A DNA stretch of 64,000 bases from the NCBI GenBank assembly GCA_003439945.1, contig QVRM01006843.1, forward strand, positions 62,001 to 126,000, given 5' to 3'. Below the pieces are notes generated by a model. The model saw only the letters and a program-made list of their open reading frames with translations, was not told the origin of the DNA and did no database searches. Positions 34,940 through 46,525 of the stretch are shown piece by piece; the stretch's first letter is position 1; the number at the start of each line of letters is the position of its first letter. A program made the translations under genes and the position numbers. The DNA comes from Dermanyssus gallinae (lineage: Eukaryota > Arthropoda > Arachnida > Mesostigmata > Dermanyssidae).

Positions 34940-36010
34940 AGACGCGAGTAAGGTTAGATAGTGCCTTCTCACAGTGTTTTGTGAATTGATTTAGCGATAT
35001 AAGTGTCCTAATGTCACTAGGCAACTTGTTCAACAGGGTGGCACCTAAATTGCAGAGTGCAAACCTTGATTTTGTAGTTATGGCCGAGGAGACAATCAGC
35101 AAGTGAGATGCCGAGCCTCGGGTGTTTTGGGCTCATGCAGATTCGATAAGGCCAACTAGGTTAGAACGGTGACCAAGAAGAATACGTTTTATTTCGACAA
35201 CTATGGTACATTTAATTAGGTATCTGAGAGTTCATTATATTGTTCTATTGTTATTGGGACGTTGTGGGAAACCTAAGACGAAGCAAAGTGCCCTTTTCTG
35301 AAGCAGATGAAGCGTAGTTATATAACACGCATAAGAAAGACCGTACACCTCCAGATTATATGTAAGGTGGCTTTGTACATACGCGTGGTACAATGCCGTG
35401 AGGCATTGGCGGGGGAGGATTTTGCGAGTGCGGTATACGGCGGCTACGCCACTAACCATTTTTTCCTGACATGTTTTGCATGCGCCTGGAACGTCAGATG
35501 TTCGTTAAGAACAAAACCCAGGAACTTTTTGGCCAATTAGTGTACAGGCCGTTATTTCTGAAACATTGAGATAGCTTTTTAATATCCTCACGAATCATTG
35601 CCTCGACCTGTTGGGGGGAGTCGCCCACAAACGAGCCGTTGTTTCGTCAGCAAATAAGGTCAGTTTAGCATGTTTTGGAATATTAAAAATATCGGTAACA
35701 AGCATATTAAATAAGAGCGGACTTCTGGTGCCCTTTCCTTGAGCCATTTCAATTGATATGTTTTCTATACGAGAAAGGGATTGTCTAATTTGGACAACTT
35801 GGAGTCTTTCAGAGACGATTGAGCGCACCCACCATATACAATTTTTATTTTCCGCTCGATAAGTAGAGAGTTTTGTTTGAAAAAATGTCTAGATCCGCCG
35901 TATCAAACGCACTTCGAAGGCCAACAAATACAGCTACAGTCTTCTTTAATTGTACCTGTTGTCGTATTTCTTTGACAAATCCATCATAGGCACAACCTTC
36001 CCGACCAAAT
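34940..36010 (-). pseudogene. CR1/jockey-like LINE fossil, RT and 3' tail
   Basis: Minus strand, in order: KTVAVFVGLRSAFDTADLDI (RT block with the catalytic-region Asp), WWVRSIVSERLQVV, GKGTRSPLLFNMLVTDIFNI, LTLFADETT (the YADD position, here FADE), a later IKxxLPRQCLTALYHAYVQS block with LQKRALCFVLG, and a tail NTRGSASHL..CNLGATLLNKLPSDIRTL. That tail (NTR.S....; F....LWN.LP..I) is characteristic of CR1-type LINE 3' ends. Stops and shifts throughout; the catalytic DD is altered. Confidence 0.75.
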
Positions 36011-36299
36011 TGCCTACCATGTTATATACCACGTTATGTCCTTCGATAAAACCTCTATGGATACAATGAATTGATATGTGTATATATGAATATAATCTCT
36101 ATGCATACAATGAACTGAATATACGTTTTACTTTGATCGTTTGATCGTGAAACTTTTTTCGTTTTACTTTGATCAAAATGGAGGCTCTTCTATGCGCTCC
36201 GTTTATAATTGTTCCTTTCTAATGTTGGTTTTCATCCGCCATTTCATTTTTCGTCGGCTCACGCTTTCGGCTCGTTGTCTTTCTAGTTCGTTTTTCCTT

Positions 36300-37870
36300 C
36301 TCATTATCCTGCCCACCAGTCTGATACCCGGCTTCCATTAAACGCATCCTCGAGCATAGATCTGTTCTTCTTCCTTCGTATTCGTTCTTCTATCATTCTG
36401 GGCCATGGTATCAACCTTGCTATCGCAATAATGGCCGTTGTCTCGACAGTCCTATATGCACTAACGATTCGTATTGCCAGTTTTCGTTGCGCTCTCAGGA
36501 GTCTTGTGCCTCTTGAATTCCTTAGCACTTGGTCCACGCGGTGAGGCGACGTACAGTACAGTAGACTGCACCACTAAGGCGAAAAGTCCTCTTTTGCCCT
36601 CAGCCTCTCAGCCCTCCGCGTGTTCTCGGCAGGATCTTAGCTAGGCTATTTGCCAGCTTTTCCGCCTTTGCGGACACTTTGTCGATGTGCACGTTGCCAG
36701 AGAGGGCCGTGTCTACGTCACACCCAGATATCGGGCAAACCTGTTGATCTTATGGTCACGCCGTTAAGAGCTAAGCGAATGTTTTCGTGTCCCTTGCGGC
36801 CCTTGAGAAGAATGGCCTCGTTTTTTCGGGCGCTAGCTCGAGGTCGCGTTCAACCAACCGGTGTTTACATTATCGATGACTGCTTGTGCTTTAGCTTGCA
36901 GCGTCTCCGCCTCCGCGAGATGGCGAGGCCGTTTGGGTAATCTAGTGTCTGTACGCCCTCCAGTCTGCCGAGCCTCAGTACGGCGTCATATACCATGTTT
37001 CACAGCGAGTTGAAGACACTGTGAACCGAAAAAGGACGACCGCGCAGAGCTCCTTGGACCATTGGTTCTCTTCCTTGTCTTTCCGCCTTCTGTAGAACTA
37101 GGTCAAAGGCCATTTCCGCCGATAGCCTTTTGTGGAAGCTAAATTGCCTGTCTGAGAGAGCTTCGCGTTTTTCCAAATCCGCCGTTAGCCTCATGTGTAT
37201 GACTGTTTCAAGTGCTTCGGCCAAAATATCCAGAAAACATATTGGGCGGTACGATTATTGGGCAGCTTTCCTAGCTTTTCTATAAGAGCCAGGGTAGCCT
37301 TTTTCCACGGCACTGGGTAAATTCCCTTTCTCAAGATTTGATCCACGATATGTTTGAATATTTACAGTTGCTCTTGGAGATGATTGTTCACCACTTCAAG
37401 TAATCAAGGTTCGTATATGGTTTCCCCCATATGTTGTCTTTCACTTTGTCGCAGCTCTCTCTATTTTCTTTCTATACTTAGCTTCCTCTATTTTATTTCT
37501 TTACTTATTTTGGTAGTCCTTGTGAGGGCATTTCCTGCGACTTAGGGCTCCTCCCATGCTTTTCCGCTCCTGTTATTTTCCTTGTAGCACGGGTGTGCAT
37601 CCGCCGCGCCGCATGGCATCCACCCGCGGATCTGCTATTTTTTTTGTTTCACCAGTATTTGGGTCGGGGATACCTGCGAGGCACGCCCCGCCGATAAGAC
37701 GAGGCCTCCTCGCATGCTCTCCGTAATACCAGTACTACATCCTCAGGTCGGAAGTGTCTGCGTGGGCCGAGGAGTATTTGTCCTTCCGTTCTTATATAAA
37801 CGCGAAGTTTGCTGAAATTAATTTTGCAAGCATGCCATGCTTCCCGGCGTATGTTTCCCACCTGATTTTG
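36300..37870 (-). pseudogene. R1-like LINE fossil, EN-RT linker through RT C-terminus
   Basis: Minus strand, in order: LRRACEEASSYRRGVPRRY (linker), SYRPICFLDILAEALE and VIHMRLTADLE (RT blocks 1-2), LSDRQFSFHKRLSAEMAFDL, MVYDAVLRLGRLEGVQTL, APEKTEAILLKGRKGHENI-like readings, and QRKLAIRIVSAYRTVETTA (LALR..SAYRTVS.. of R1-group proteins). Numerous stops. The strand and order are consistent with one element. Confidence 0.75.
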
Positions 37871-38039
37871 GGCAGAAGGCCATCGTTAAGGAGTGTATTG
37901 CTCAGCTGCGCTAGTCACTCAGACATCAACAGCAGCACCAACAACTACAACATCACAACAAAAAATCCTAATTTCTTCATAGCAACTTTCATAACTTTTA
38001 GCTCATAGGAAACCGAGGGATTTATTACCGCTGCGGGTA

Positions 38040-38400
38040 AGTATTCTTCTGATTCTCTCCTCCGCGTGATTCTAAAAACCGATTCCGGATGACGGGGTTG
38101 TTAGCTTCAGATATGTCAAACTGGTGACGGGTATCGAATTGTACTTCTCTCGCCTGAAGCGAACCCCTTTGGCTGGTCAGCCTTATTTCCCGTCCGCCGA
38201 CGAAGGTTCATAGCAACTAATTTACCCCAGTCGACAACTTTTTGTCATACATGATTCTGGCAAGACTATATACGATTTGATTTACTCTAAAAAGGCTAAC
38301 GCCCAAGATCACAATATCGTCTGCATACATTACCAGTCTAGCGCGTCCCCCGATACAAGCCTAGCATTTTTCGATAAATTCCTTGACAACATTGAAAATA
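38040..38400 (-). pseudogene. Second LINE RT piece with YADD box
   Basis: Minus strand reads ARLVMYADDIVILGVSLFRV, the RT catalytic motif, then SLARIMYDKKLSTG and a degraded thumb with RIRRILT. It lies on the 5' side of the R1-like fossil on the same strand, so the YADD here cannot belong to that element's own order. It is a separate insertion or duplication. Confidence 0.65.
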
Positions 38401-39265
38401 ATTTTGTTTAGTATTTTTTTATTGACTATTATGCTTTAGCATATTGGGCAACAATTTGCGTCTTTGTGCCCCTTCTTCGACAGAGATGATCCGTATAGTG
38501 TATAGTGTTCCATCTCTCTCTGTATAGTGTTCCAGTTTTTTGCTTACTATTGCCAAAAATATTCTTTCGAAGTAGCGCTTTATATTTATTACATTTAATA
38601 GCTATCCGTCTAGAGTGCAAATACATCTGTGCACACACTTACACATGAAATGCTACTAAAGTTTTAAAAAGTCTGCCACTATGGCGTTGTGGAAACTCAA
38701 CTTCACAGTATACTTATTTACATGATTCCTGATATCGGCCGGGCAATAACGAGTTAGTCCGTTAATCGAGAGTGCTGTGAGAAAATACCAGGGTGCCTAC
38801 TCTACTCATTGAACTGATAGCAGTGGATGTTGCTGTACCTAAACGCGCGATTCAACTACAGGAAGCTGTCGATTGTATTTTGTAGAGCGGTTACGTAGCG
38901 TCACCTGGGTATGCAATCTGCGACGAAAACGTCGACTCGAAGGTCAGAGTGTACACAATTGTTGTATGCTGTTTCAACTAATCAAGACCATACGTGCGGT
39001 ATTCCGCTGCAATTGAAGCGATACAGTTGTGTATAATTTGTTCAATTTGTTTTTTCTTATTTGATTGCGCCACATGCTTCTGAAAGTAAATTATGGCTTT
39101 GGGCCTTTGAATATATATACAAATAAATATATATATATATTCGAGAGTCATCTTGTGAGTCTCACAGAAAACTAGTAGAAGACACAAGCTTAAAATGTTT
39201 TTTTTTGCATTTTTTAGCGCAGTCTGAGTAGAACTCTAAACACTTAGTTAGTTAAAAAGTGGGCC

Positions 39266-39267
<2 letters not shown>
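38401..39267. other. Spacer, nothing recognised
   Basis: AT-rich, with a direct repeat of TGTATAGTGTTCCA at about 38498 and 38521 and a short TA run near 39123. Confidence 0.5.

Positions 39268-39306
<39 letters not shown>
39268..39306. repeat. (TA)n flanking the palindromic element, left
   Basis: 39-bp TA array directly outside the left arm. Confidence 0.97.
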
Positions 39307-39309
<3 letters not shown>

Positions 39310-40208
39310 GGTCATTCATATCGTTATGTACTTATTTCGAGGTTTGATAGAACTCGGCAAGAAAATAATTTTTTCCAATGGAGGGAGGACGCGGAAACGT
39401 CTTGTTTAGGAGAGAGAGTAAAATTTATAAAAGTAGTTATTCTGCCTTTTTTTCTACATAGTTGTGTGAAATCTACTTTTGCGGGAGAACCAACGCATGA
39501 AGGAACCGATTACACCGGCGTGTTTGAAGGAAAATTCTGCACAACGGAAGACACTTCACTAGCTTGCACAGCGAAAAGCGAATAACCAGATTGAGGAAAA
39601 TCATAAAAAGTCGATATGTTGTTATATCTTACGTTAACGCTTTTTCGTGACAAAATCGTAAAATGTTTCCATTACGATCAAAAATGTATGTCTAAGAGAC
39701 CACTCTCTTAGACAACTTGCACGTAAAACATAACAACTATGACTATCGAAAAAGCTTAGTTACTTGAGAACTACGTAACGCAGCACCATCACTTTGATAC
39801 GAAAATGGTGGGCATTAAATTTCTATTGCTATTCCGTGAGAGTGGTCTTTTGGACGTACAATTTCGTCATAATCAAAAATTTTTACTATTTTTCATGAAA
39901 AGGCGTTAACGTAACATATCGACTTTTTATGACTCTCCTTAATCTGGCTATTCGCTTTTCGCTACACAACCTAGTGAAGAGTCTTTCGTGTGCAGAATTT
40001 TCCTCGGTTCCTTCATGCGTTACCTGGTTCTCCCGCAAACGAAGATTTCGCACAACTATGTAGGAGAAAAAAGGCAAAAAAACTACTTTTATAAACTTTA
40101 CTCTCTCTCCTAAACAAGACGTTTCCGCGTCCTCCTTCCATTGGGAAAAATTATTTTCTTGCCGAGTTACCAAACCTCGAATAAAGTACATTACAATATG
40201 AATGACTT

Positions 40209-40210
<2 letters not shown>
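39307..40210. mobile_element. Large palindromic element (MITE or foldback type), arms ~380-400 bp
   Basis: The left arm (about 39307-39705) and the right arm (about 39835-40210) are reverse complements at roughly 85 percent by eye, with small indels, around a centre of about 130 bp. Shared blocks include GTCATTCATAT at the outer ends, CTCGGCAAGAAAATAATTTT, GGACGCGGAAACGTCTTGTT, GAGAGAGTAAA, TTTGCGGGAGAACCA, AAAGTCGATATGTT and ACCACTCTC near the middle. Both ends abut (TA)n arrays, so the insertion target was probably TA. Open frames in the arms mirror each other and show no transposase motif, so the element is non-autonomous or unclassified. Confidence 0.9.
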
Positions 40211-40274
<64 letters not shown>

Positions 40275-40310
40275 AACAATATGAATGACATTGTATATAT
40301 ATATATACCT
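40211..40310. repeat. (TA)n flanking the palindrome, right, with repeated terminal motif
   Basis: TA at 40211-40273, then AACAATATGAATGACATTG, which repeats the element's outer terminus (ACAATATGAATGACTTTG at 40193-40210), then more TA. Confidence 0.95.
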
Positions 40311-41490
40311 GTATATATAGCGCCGTGCTTGGTTTGAAAAAATCCAGCTGATCTGACCCAGCTCCTGACGATTGCCAACAGAGAGATATACAAAACAAAA
40401 GTTGGAGTTCCTTATACGTAAGTACAGCTAAACCCGTGTGAGGAGTAACTCGAGGCGTTTGAGCTGCGCTAATTGCACACGTCGCTCAGTTCTGTACCGA
40501 AACCGTAATTAGTATACATGTTCCTCTAAGAGTGCTAATAGTATATTCTATATATACACTACATCCTAAAAAAATGCTAGAGAACAGGACAAGCTGTTTG
40601 CTAGGAGGCAAAATAAATTAAGCTGTAACTAAGCTTATTATTGTACCAATAATAACATGTCACCTGGCTCGTGAAAACCTTCAGTTCGGCGAAATGAATG
40701 GCAATAACTAACGATTATTTTATTTTTTATTAAGATTAACTGGTAAAATGCATAATGCCCACCAATCGACGTTATTAAAGCCACGGAGATTACGTTACCA
40801 TTGACTGTTAAGCGCACCATGTTTATCTACGCTCTAGTTCATCGCATTCTGGGATTACGATTGTCCTCATGATGTGTAAGTCTGTATTAATCTCAGCCAT
40901 TTGCTCCTCGTGCTGCCCTATAACTATACTGACACTGCCGTATAACTACACCGATAATACTTTCGGGAAGATATACTACAATAATGCATATATATATATA
41001 TATATAATTTTACTCGCACCATTTCTAACTAGGGTTGCTTAAGCTAGTAGAGCGTAGTAAGATTCAATTAAATTTAATTACCAGGTTTCTTCAATAAGAA
41101 ATTAAAACTTTGAATCTGAACGTTGAAACAATGGTGACCACGATGGTGGCATCTCGATTGGCGAGCTCGTCCTTCTTTATTTGGCAGTTGGACTATAGCA
41201 GTCATCCAACAACAACCACAAACTTACTGATTTTTTGTCAGCGTTGCATTGGTTATATCATATGTAGTGGCCATATGTTGTAGCAAGCGCAATAGTGGTA
41301 AGACGAATTTAATGCCGCGTGTAATTCGTCAATTCAGTTGTTTATCGCTCTCTGTCTGTTTTCTCTCTCTCTCTCTCTCTCGGCTTTTGTTTTTATGTAT
41401 TGGCACGTTAACTGACATCACGGTTTAAGCACACAGTAATCCGGATTAGTTGCGAGCATAGAGGGGCGTGATTCCGGCGCCGAATTTATA
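40311..41490. other. Spacer, nothing recognised
   Basis: Short TA run at 40988-41005 and a CT run at about 41362-41380; no gene seen. Confidence 0.5.
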
Positions 41491-41494
41491 CATA

Positions 41495-41530
41495 TATATA
41501 TATAAAAGTGCGTTGGAGTCAGTCAGCTGT
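41495..41530 (+). promoter_or_regulatory. Core-promoter-like TATA plus initiator
   Basis: TATATATATAAAAG (41495-41508) is followed by the arthropod-initiator-like TCAGTCAG at 41519-41526, about 24-30 bp downstream. An ATG at 41538 opens only a 13-codon frame. It may be a chance product of a TA microsatellite, or the promoter inside an LTR. Confidence 0.25.
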
Positions 41531-43260
41531 GCCAAAGATGGCAGTTGCGAAGACACTAAATAGAAACAATAGGTCTTAACCGGGAGCTTTGCTAACTATG
41601 TTTATGGCACAAAATCAGTACTAAGATAGGAGACTAGCCCTTATCTAGCTTGGGTTAATCAGAGCTCGGATCCCGGTTACAGAGTTATTATTTTGCGCGT
41701 AGTATTTAGGTGACACAACGTTACAACACCCAGCTGATCTGGCTGCGATAGACTTTAGTCCTACAAATTTCGCACTTCTGCGGGTCCATGTAGACTTGCA
41801 CAGGTGTCATCAGCCAAGAAGCAGGTTCGTCTAGGGTTTCGTCCACAACTGATAAGCATGTAGCCACAATACTTTGCGTACCGATCAACTGCCTCTGATT
41901 CAACTTGACTGTATACGCATCTCCCGCGTTATCAGAAACTGAGAACAAGACAACTAAGGACACCAAGATCACGCCATAAGGCGTTCCACATGTCCAACGA
42001 GGCCCAAGGGCCCTTTAGCGGAGACTGGCTTAATGGAGGCTAGCCCTACTCTCGCCTCAGCTCGGTTCCATACTGGAATATAAATCATGCCACATCGTGC
42101 GTGCGCACTAAGGACAGGCGTCTCCACGGCTTATAAGCATTTTTTAAATGAAAAGTACGTGCAGAGGCCGTAGATTTCATCATGTCATGTGCATGGAGAG
42201 GCCGTAGGCATTATACATGAATGTTCTTAATGATGCACTGGATACCCTGTGTAGCCAATCGCATGTTTTGCAGAAGTTGTCTTAAGCCGAGCCCTACTAG
42301 AGTCATTGTCGGCTTGATCAGTAAGTAAACGAGCATGTTGATCGGCTAGCAGGGCCGACAATTCACTCAGAGATGTAATGTATTTTGGTGAAATTCCAAG
42401 AACCTCAACCAAACTGCTCGTGACTTGATCTTGCATGGAGGTGAATTCGAGCTGACCGAACTGGATAAGGAGGTCGCAAACTCTACCTAAAACCTGATGG
42501 GTGGCAGCAACTATCGCAGGGAGTGCCAAAAATTGCCGAGTCAAGTAAGCCAAGGCTCTTCTTGGCTTATATGCAATGTAGACCCCCTGCGTTTTCTCTG
42601 CATAATATTTCCCGTTATTATCACGTTAAATCTGAAATAAATTGTAAATATTTTCCACAAACCGGCTTTATTTTTACCGGTATTAAATTACCAGAGCACG
42701 TACATATCATTGGAGCCTGCCGCTCTCCCGTACGGAACGATGATGATACGTAAACCGCCGAGTCTGGAAAAAACATAATTCGGGAAGGGTTGGGTTTAAC
42801 ACGGTGCTCAGCTAAAACAGCGGATTCCCGTGCGGATCTAAGGTTATTTTTATATCAACAATGCTATTTGTCAGCTCTCTAGAAACACGATGCGACCGCT
42901 ACGGCACGCAAGTTTATCATTTTTAAATACACATTTTTCTGCATTGGCTCTTGTATGACCGCTGGGGTATTCCTCATGTGAATAAAGATCGAGCTGATGG
43001 TTTGTTTTATCATATTTATTTGCCATTCTGGGTCTCCGGCAGGGTGCCCGCTTTATAAGTTCTCTCTCCAAGGACTTCTTCCAACACACGATTCTTATTT
43101 TCAGCCATCCTTCTAATCTTGTTTGCTCGAAACTCCATTCAGCACAGATCAGGCAAAATTTTCTAAAATTGGACAATAGTAGGAAATCAACAATCATTTG
43201 CAAAGAACGTAGGCATCGAAACGTTATCCATATGAGCACAACGTGAACCATCTTTTGTTG
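41531..43260. other. Unrecognised open frames on the minus strand
   Basis: Minus-strand frames at 41721-41972 (83 codons, hydrophobic start MILVSLVVLFSVSD that could be a signal peptide), 42227-42553 (108 codons, no Cys-rich or membrane feature) and 42871-43251 (126 codons). I recognise no family and see no splice arrangement joining them with confidence. They could be pieces of an unknown gene or mobile element, or chance. Confidence 0.2.
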
Positions 43261-43526
43261 AATTTGTTATTTCGGCCATTTTCGCTTATGATGGCAAACT
43301 ACTGCTCCAATTAAGCTTAGCAGGCATAGCCGTCACTGAATCTTTAGACTGTCCTATCCAGCTCTAAGGGATCATATGCGGTTCCGACAGTGTATACCGC
43401 AAAAATGCGGTCAAAACAACACAAAGTCAACAGTTGCAGAGGTCGTGAGATGCAGAAACAGAAGGTCAATCTTTGCCAATAGTCCAGATTAACTGATGTG
43501 AAGCTGAGTACACCATTGACTTCTGC

Positions 43527-43530
<4 letters not shown>

Positions 43531-43569
<39 letters not shown>
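43531..43569. repeat. (TA)n microsatellite
   Basis: 39 bp TA. Confidence 0.97.
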
Positions 43570-43572
<3 letters not shown>

Positions 43573-44109
43573 AAGTAATACGACGTTTGTTTATTATACG
43601 TACGTGCTTGTAAAACGTTATACTGCAACCTGCTCTCTTTCCATATTATATTTAATTTATCTCGTTTTTCGTTTAATGCACTCTTTACGAAATCGAACAT
43701 CTCTGTGGTCTCGGCGCAACGTTTACATAGCGTGAACTGGACGTCAGAGGGTCAATAACTGGCTTGTAGCTCGTGTCTCTATAAATTTCGACCACAGGAG
43801 ATGATACTAACTAATGTAGTAACATTTGCTGGGTACAATTACAACATTTACAAATATTGCAATTCTATGCGTTTAAATTTCGGAGGATTAAGGAAAAAGC
43901 ATCTCTGAACGCAATAACCCCAGTCTCACAGATCAAAACTGTCACAATAAGTGCCCTACATAAGTCTATTAAGCCAAAAACATTCTATAGGTGCCACTAA
44001 GGATGGAGGGCTGGAAATGGCGTTTAGTCTTGTACCCTAAAAACCCGGAGCAGACGACCACTCATGCATTGCTCCATGGGGAGGTTATACGGCGCAGTGT
44101 CCAGTATGC

Positions 44110-44720
44110 TGATTTCGGGTTATAAACCTTCGCAACAACCGCAGGGCCCCTAAAGCTTACGATCTAGCGTCTCAATTTGCAGTTGAAAATAACAAAGGGA
44201 CCTTACCACTCTTCATGACACTATAACACAGCTTTTTTAAGATTCCACGCTAACAACAACATCTCTTCCATCGAGGTACTCCCCACAAGATCATCTCCAC
44301 TTCAGTTGGATAAGGCACACACCTCTCTTTCATTATCACTTCCGACCTTGCGATCTACTCAGTGTATATTTCTCCGAACTTCACCTTACAGGAATGCAAG
44401 GATTTCCTCAACGAACTTGACCTAGCATGTGCACCCAGGGTCAGCGGAAGACAACTGTGGGAGGGACTTCAATGCAGCTTACAGTCGTTGGAGGAGCAGC
44501 TCTTCATCAATAAAAAAAAGAGATCCTTTTAGAATGGGCAGCCCTGACAGATCTCCAACTTTTGAACATTCCGGATTATACCTTTGGAAACGGCTGGAAC
44601 TCATTTTTCGAGGAGATCGAAGAGAACCTTCGGGAGAACCAAAGGAGTACAGTGTCGTGCGTAACAAAATGCACGGCGCGCAGCCGCCGCATCCCATAGA
44701 GCTTTGCTGATAGATAGACA
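44110..44720 (+). pseudogene. R1-like LINE endonuclease fossil
   Basis: + strand. NLRNNRRAPKAYDLASQFAV matches the N-terminal LQ-NL-R---A--LL block of R1-type endonucleases. YFSPNFTLQECKDFLNELD is the SPN....F..FL..L motif. GRDFNAAYSRWRSSSSSIKK is the catalytic GDFNA--..WGS block. These lie in different frames with stops. The fragment ends where a SINE body (44703-44790) begins. Confidence 0.65.
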
Positions 44721-44790
44721 TTATAGTTTATAAACCATATCGCTGAAAATCAGCAACCATGTTGTCACGGAAATTATTAAGGAAGCTCTA
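44703..44790 (+). mobile_element. Fragment of the tRNA-Asp-like SINE body
   Basis: ATAAACCATATCGCTGAAAATCAGC...CATGTTGTCAC matches GTAAACCATACCGCTGAGAGTCAGC...CATGCTGCCAC at 2070-2110. No tRNA head is present. Confidence 0.65.
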
Positions 44791-44799
44791 AATATGTCA

Positions 44800-45440
44800 C
44801 CTATTTTCTTGTTAAGAGTTCACTCTAAACACTTCTGACCTAAAAAGATGACATGATACATATCAGGCAAATAAATTCATTCACCCGTGACTGCGTTCTA
44901 CCCGCAAAGACCCCGGTCGCCGCCGGTGTTCTTTGAGGCGATTGTAGACCTTTTCCTCGGGCCAATCTCAATCCAAACGATCGGAATTGTGACCAAACGC
45001 AAGTAACACCGGGCCTAAATGCGGTCCCTCCGTAAGCACTACGCACACCTTTACAGAACCACCTGCGCCACATCTATTCCGGGTGGAGAGAGGACTGGGG
45101 CTTCGCTCTGGAAACCTGAAATGTCATCATCGCCATTGTGCTTAACCATTTCCAGGTGCTTCCGCTGCACCGTCTTTCAGACGGCGTGGACGCGACAAGA
45201 GAGTAAACGTGCTGTAATCACGTGCTGCAAAGAAAGTAGCTGTATCGTCGACGCTTATTATAGTACCAGTAGCTGCAGGTAATTAAGGAAAATCTATACG
45301 CGTTAGCACTAAAGCCAGAAAAATTCATTATTATTATTACCTTTTTTATCATGGTGCACCCAGTACGTGGCAAGCGCCGTAACTGACGTCATTGTGTTGG
45401 CATCTATTACATGATTACAGTTGTCATGCGAAAGAAGGGA
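44800..45440. other. Spacer, nothing recognised
   Basis: Overlapping short frames, no motif; GC-richer at 44880-45100. Confidence 0.4.
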
Positions 45441-45442
45441 CT

Positions 45443-45446
<4 letters not shown>

Positions 45447-45489
<43 letters not shown>

Positions 45490-45512
45490 TATATATATGT
45501 ATTATATATATT
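45447..45512. repeat. (TA)n microsatellite
   Basis: TA run with two GTATTA interruptions. Confidence 0.96.
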
Positions 45513-45839
45513 TGCATTTCTTTATCTCTGTTGAATTCGTGCTGGTGCTATGTCTCTTGCCTTGCACCACACCTGTCCTCGAGACGAATTCGATCTATGT
45601 CTGCTCAATACGAGTTATTTTCGTCGCCGTATTCTCGTATTTTCAATCTCTTTCGCACTCTCTCTTTCGCTATCTCTCTCGCGTTTACTTTGCTGCCGCC
45701 CACATTCTCTCGCTGCTGTTCTCAGCCTGTACAATGTTTACTGCCTCGTGTCGACAGCGGGCGCACTCTGTATGCGTGAGTACGACCGTTACGTGACGTA
45801 GACAGGCAACGTCAAAGCCTTAGGAGCGGCAAGGGCGGT

Positions 45840-46090
45840 CGTGACCTTGGCGGCGTTGGTGGCAGTTATTGTTGCTGTTGTTGCTATTATTGTTATTGTT
45901 GTCGATGTTGATGTTGCTGTTGTAGCGGCTTGTCGTCGTAAAGTAGCTTATCCGTTCGACCAGCCCACAAAGTTGGCCGCCCACGTCATTACAGTCTAGT
46001 CCATCTAGCCACGTGTTTGGAATTCACCATCGTGGAGTAATGACAGTGACGAGAACAACCATCATCAACAACAACAACAACGACGGCGAC
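45840..46090. repeat. GTT/GAT triplet-rich tract
   Basis: Loosely repeated GTTGTT, GATGTTGATGTT and ACAACAACAAC. Start of the zone in which + strand GTT repeats dominate. Confidence 0.85.
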
Positions 46091-46440
46091 CATTTTAATA
46101 GTTATTAATATCAAGCTAATTATTACAACTACACATATGAAAATGCACACTGATACTGCGCAATAAACATTCACTGCTATTACTTGATTTTGGTATGATT
46201 TTCTTTAACATTATCATACCCGATGTGGTTCTGTACACCTTGCGCAGATTTTCCGCCAAGCATCACACAGGGCATTTCCTCAATGCAGATCAGGTGTATT
46301 ACATCCGTTGATGTATGATAGATATCCTTCTATTCGTGCGTCAGAGGATGGTGCCACTTGAACTGCAGCGTTGTATGCTTGCTGTACCGTTCGCATCAGT
46401 GGCCTTTTTATCGCTATCGCTGTTGTTGTTGCTGATGTTG

Positions 46441-46443
<3 letters not shown>

Positions 46444-46525
<82 letters not shown>
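46444..46525. repeat. (ATT)n microsatellite, ~27 units
   Basis: 82 bp of uninterrupted TTA/ATT. It creates the poly-Leu and poly-Asn open frames on the two strands, which are not genes. Confidence 0.99.

Noticed and set aside
42871..43251. 126-codon minus-strand gene
   Set aside because: No signal peptide, domain or neighbouring exon was found; chance is possible at this length in the window.
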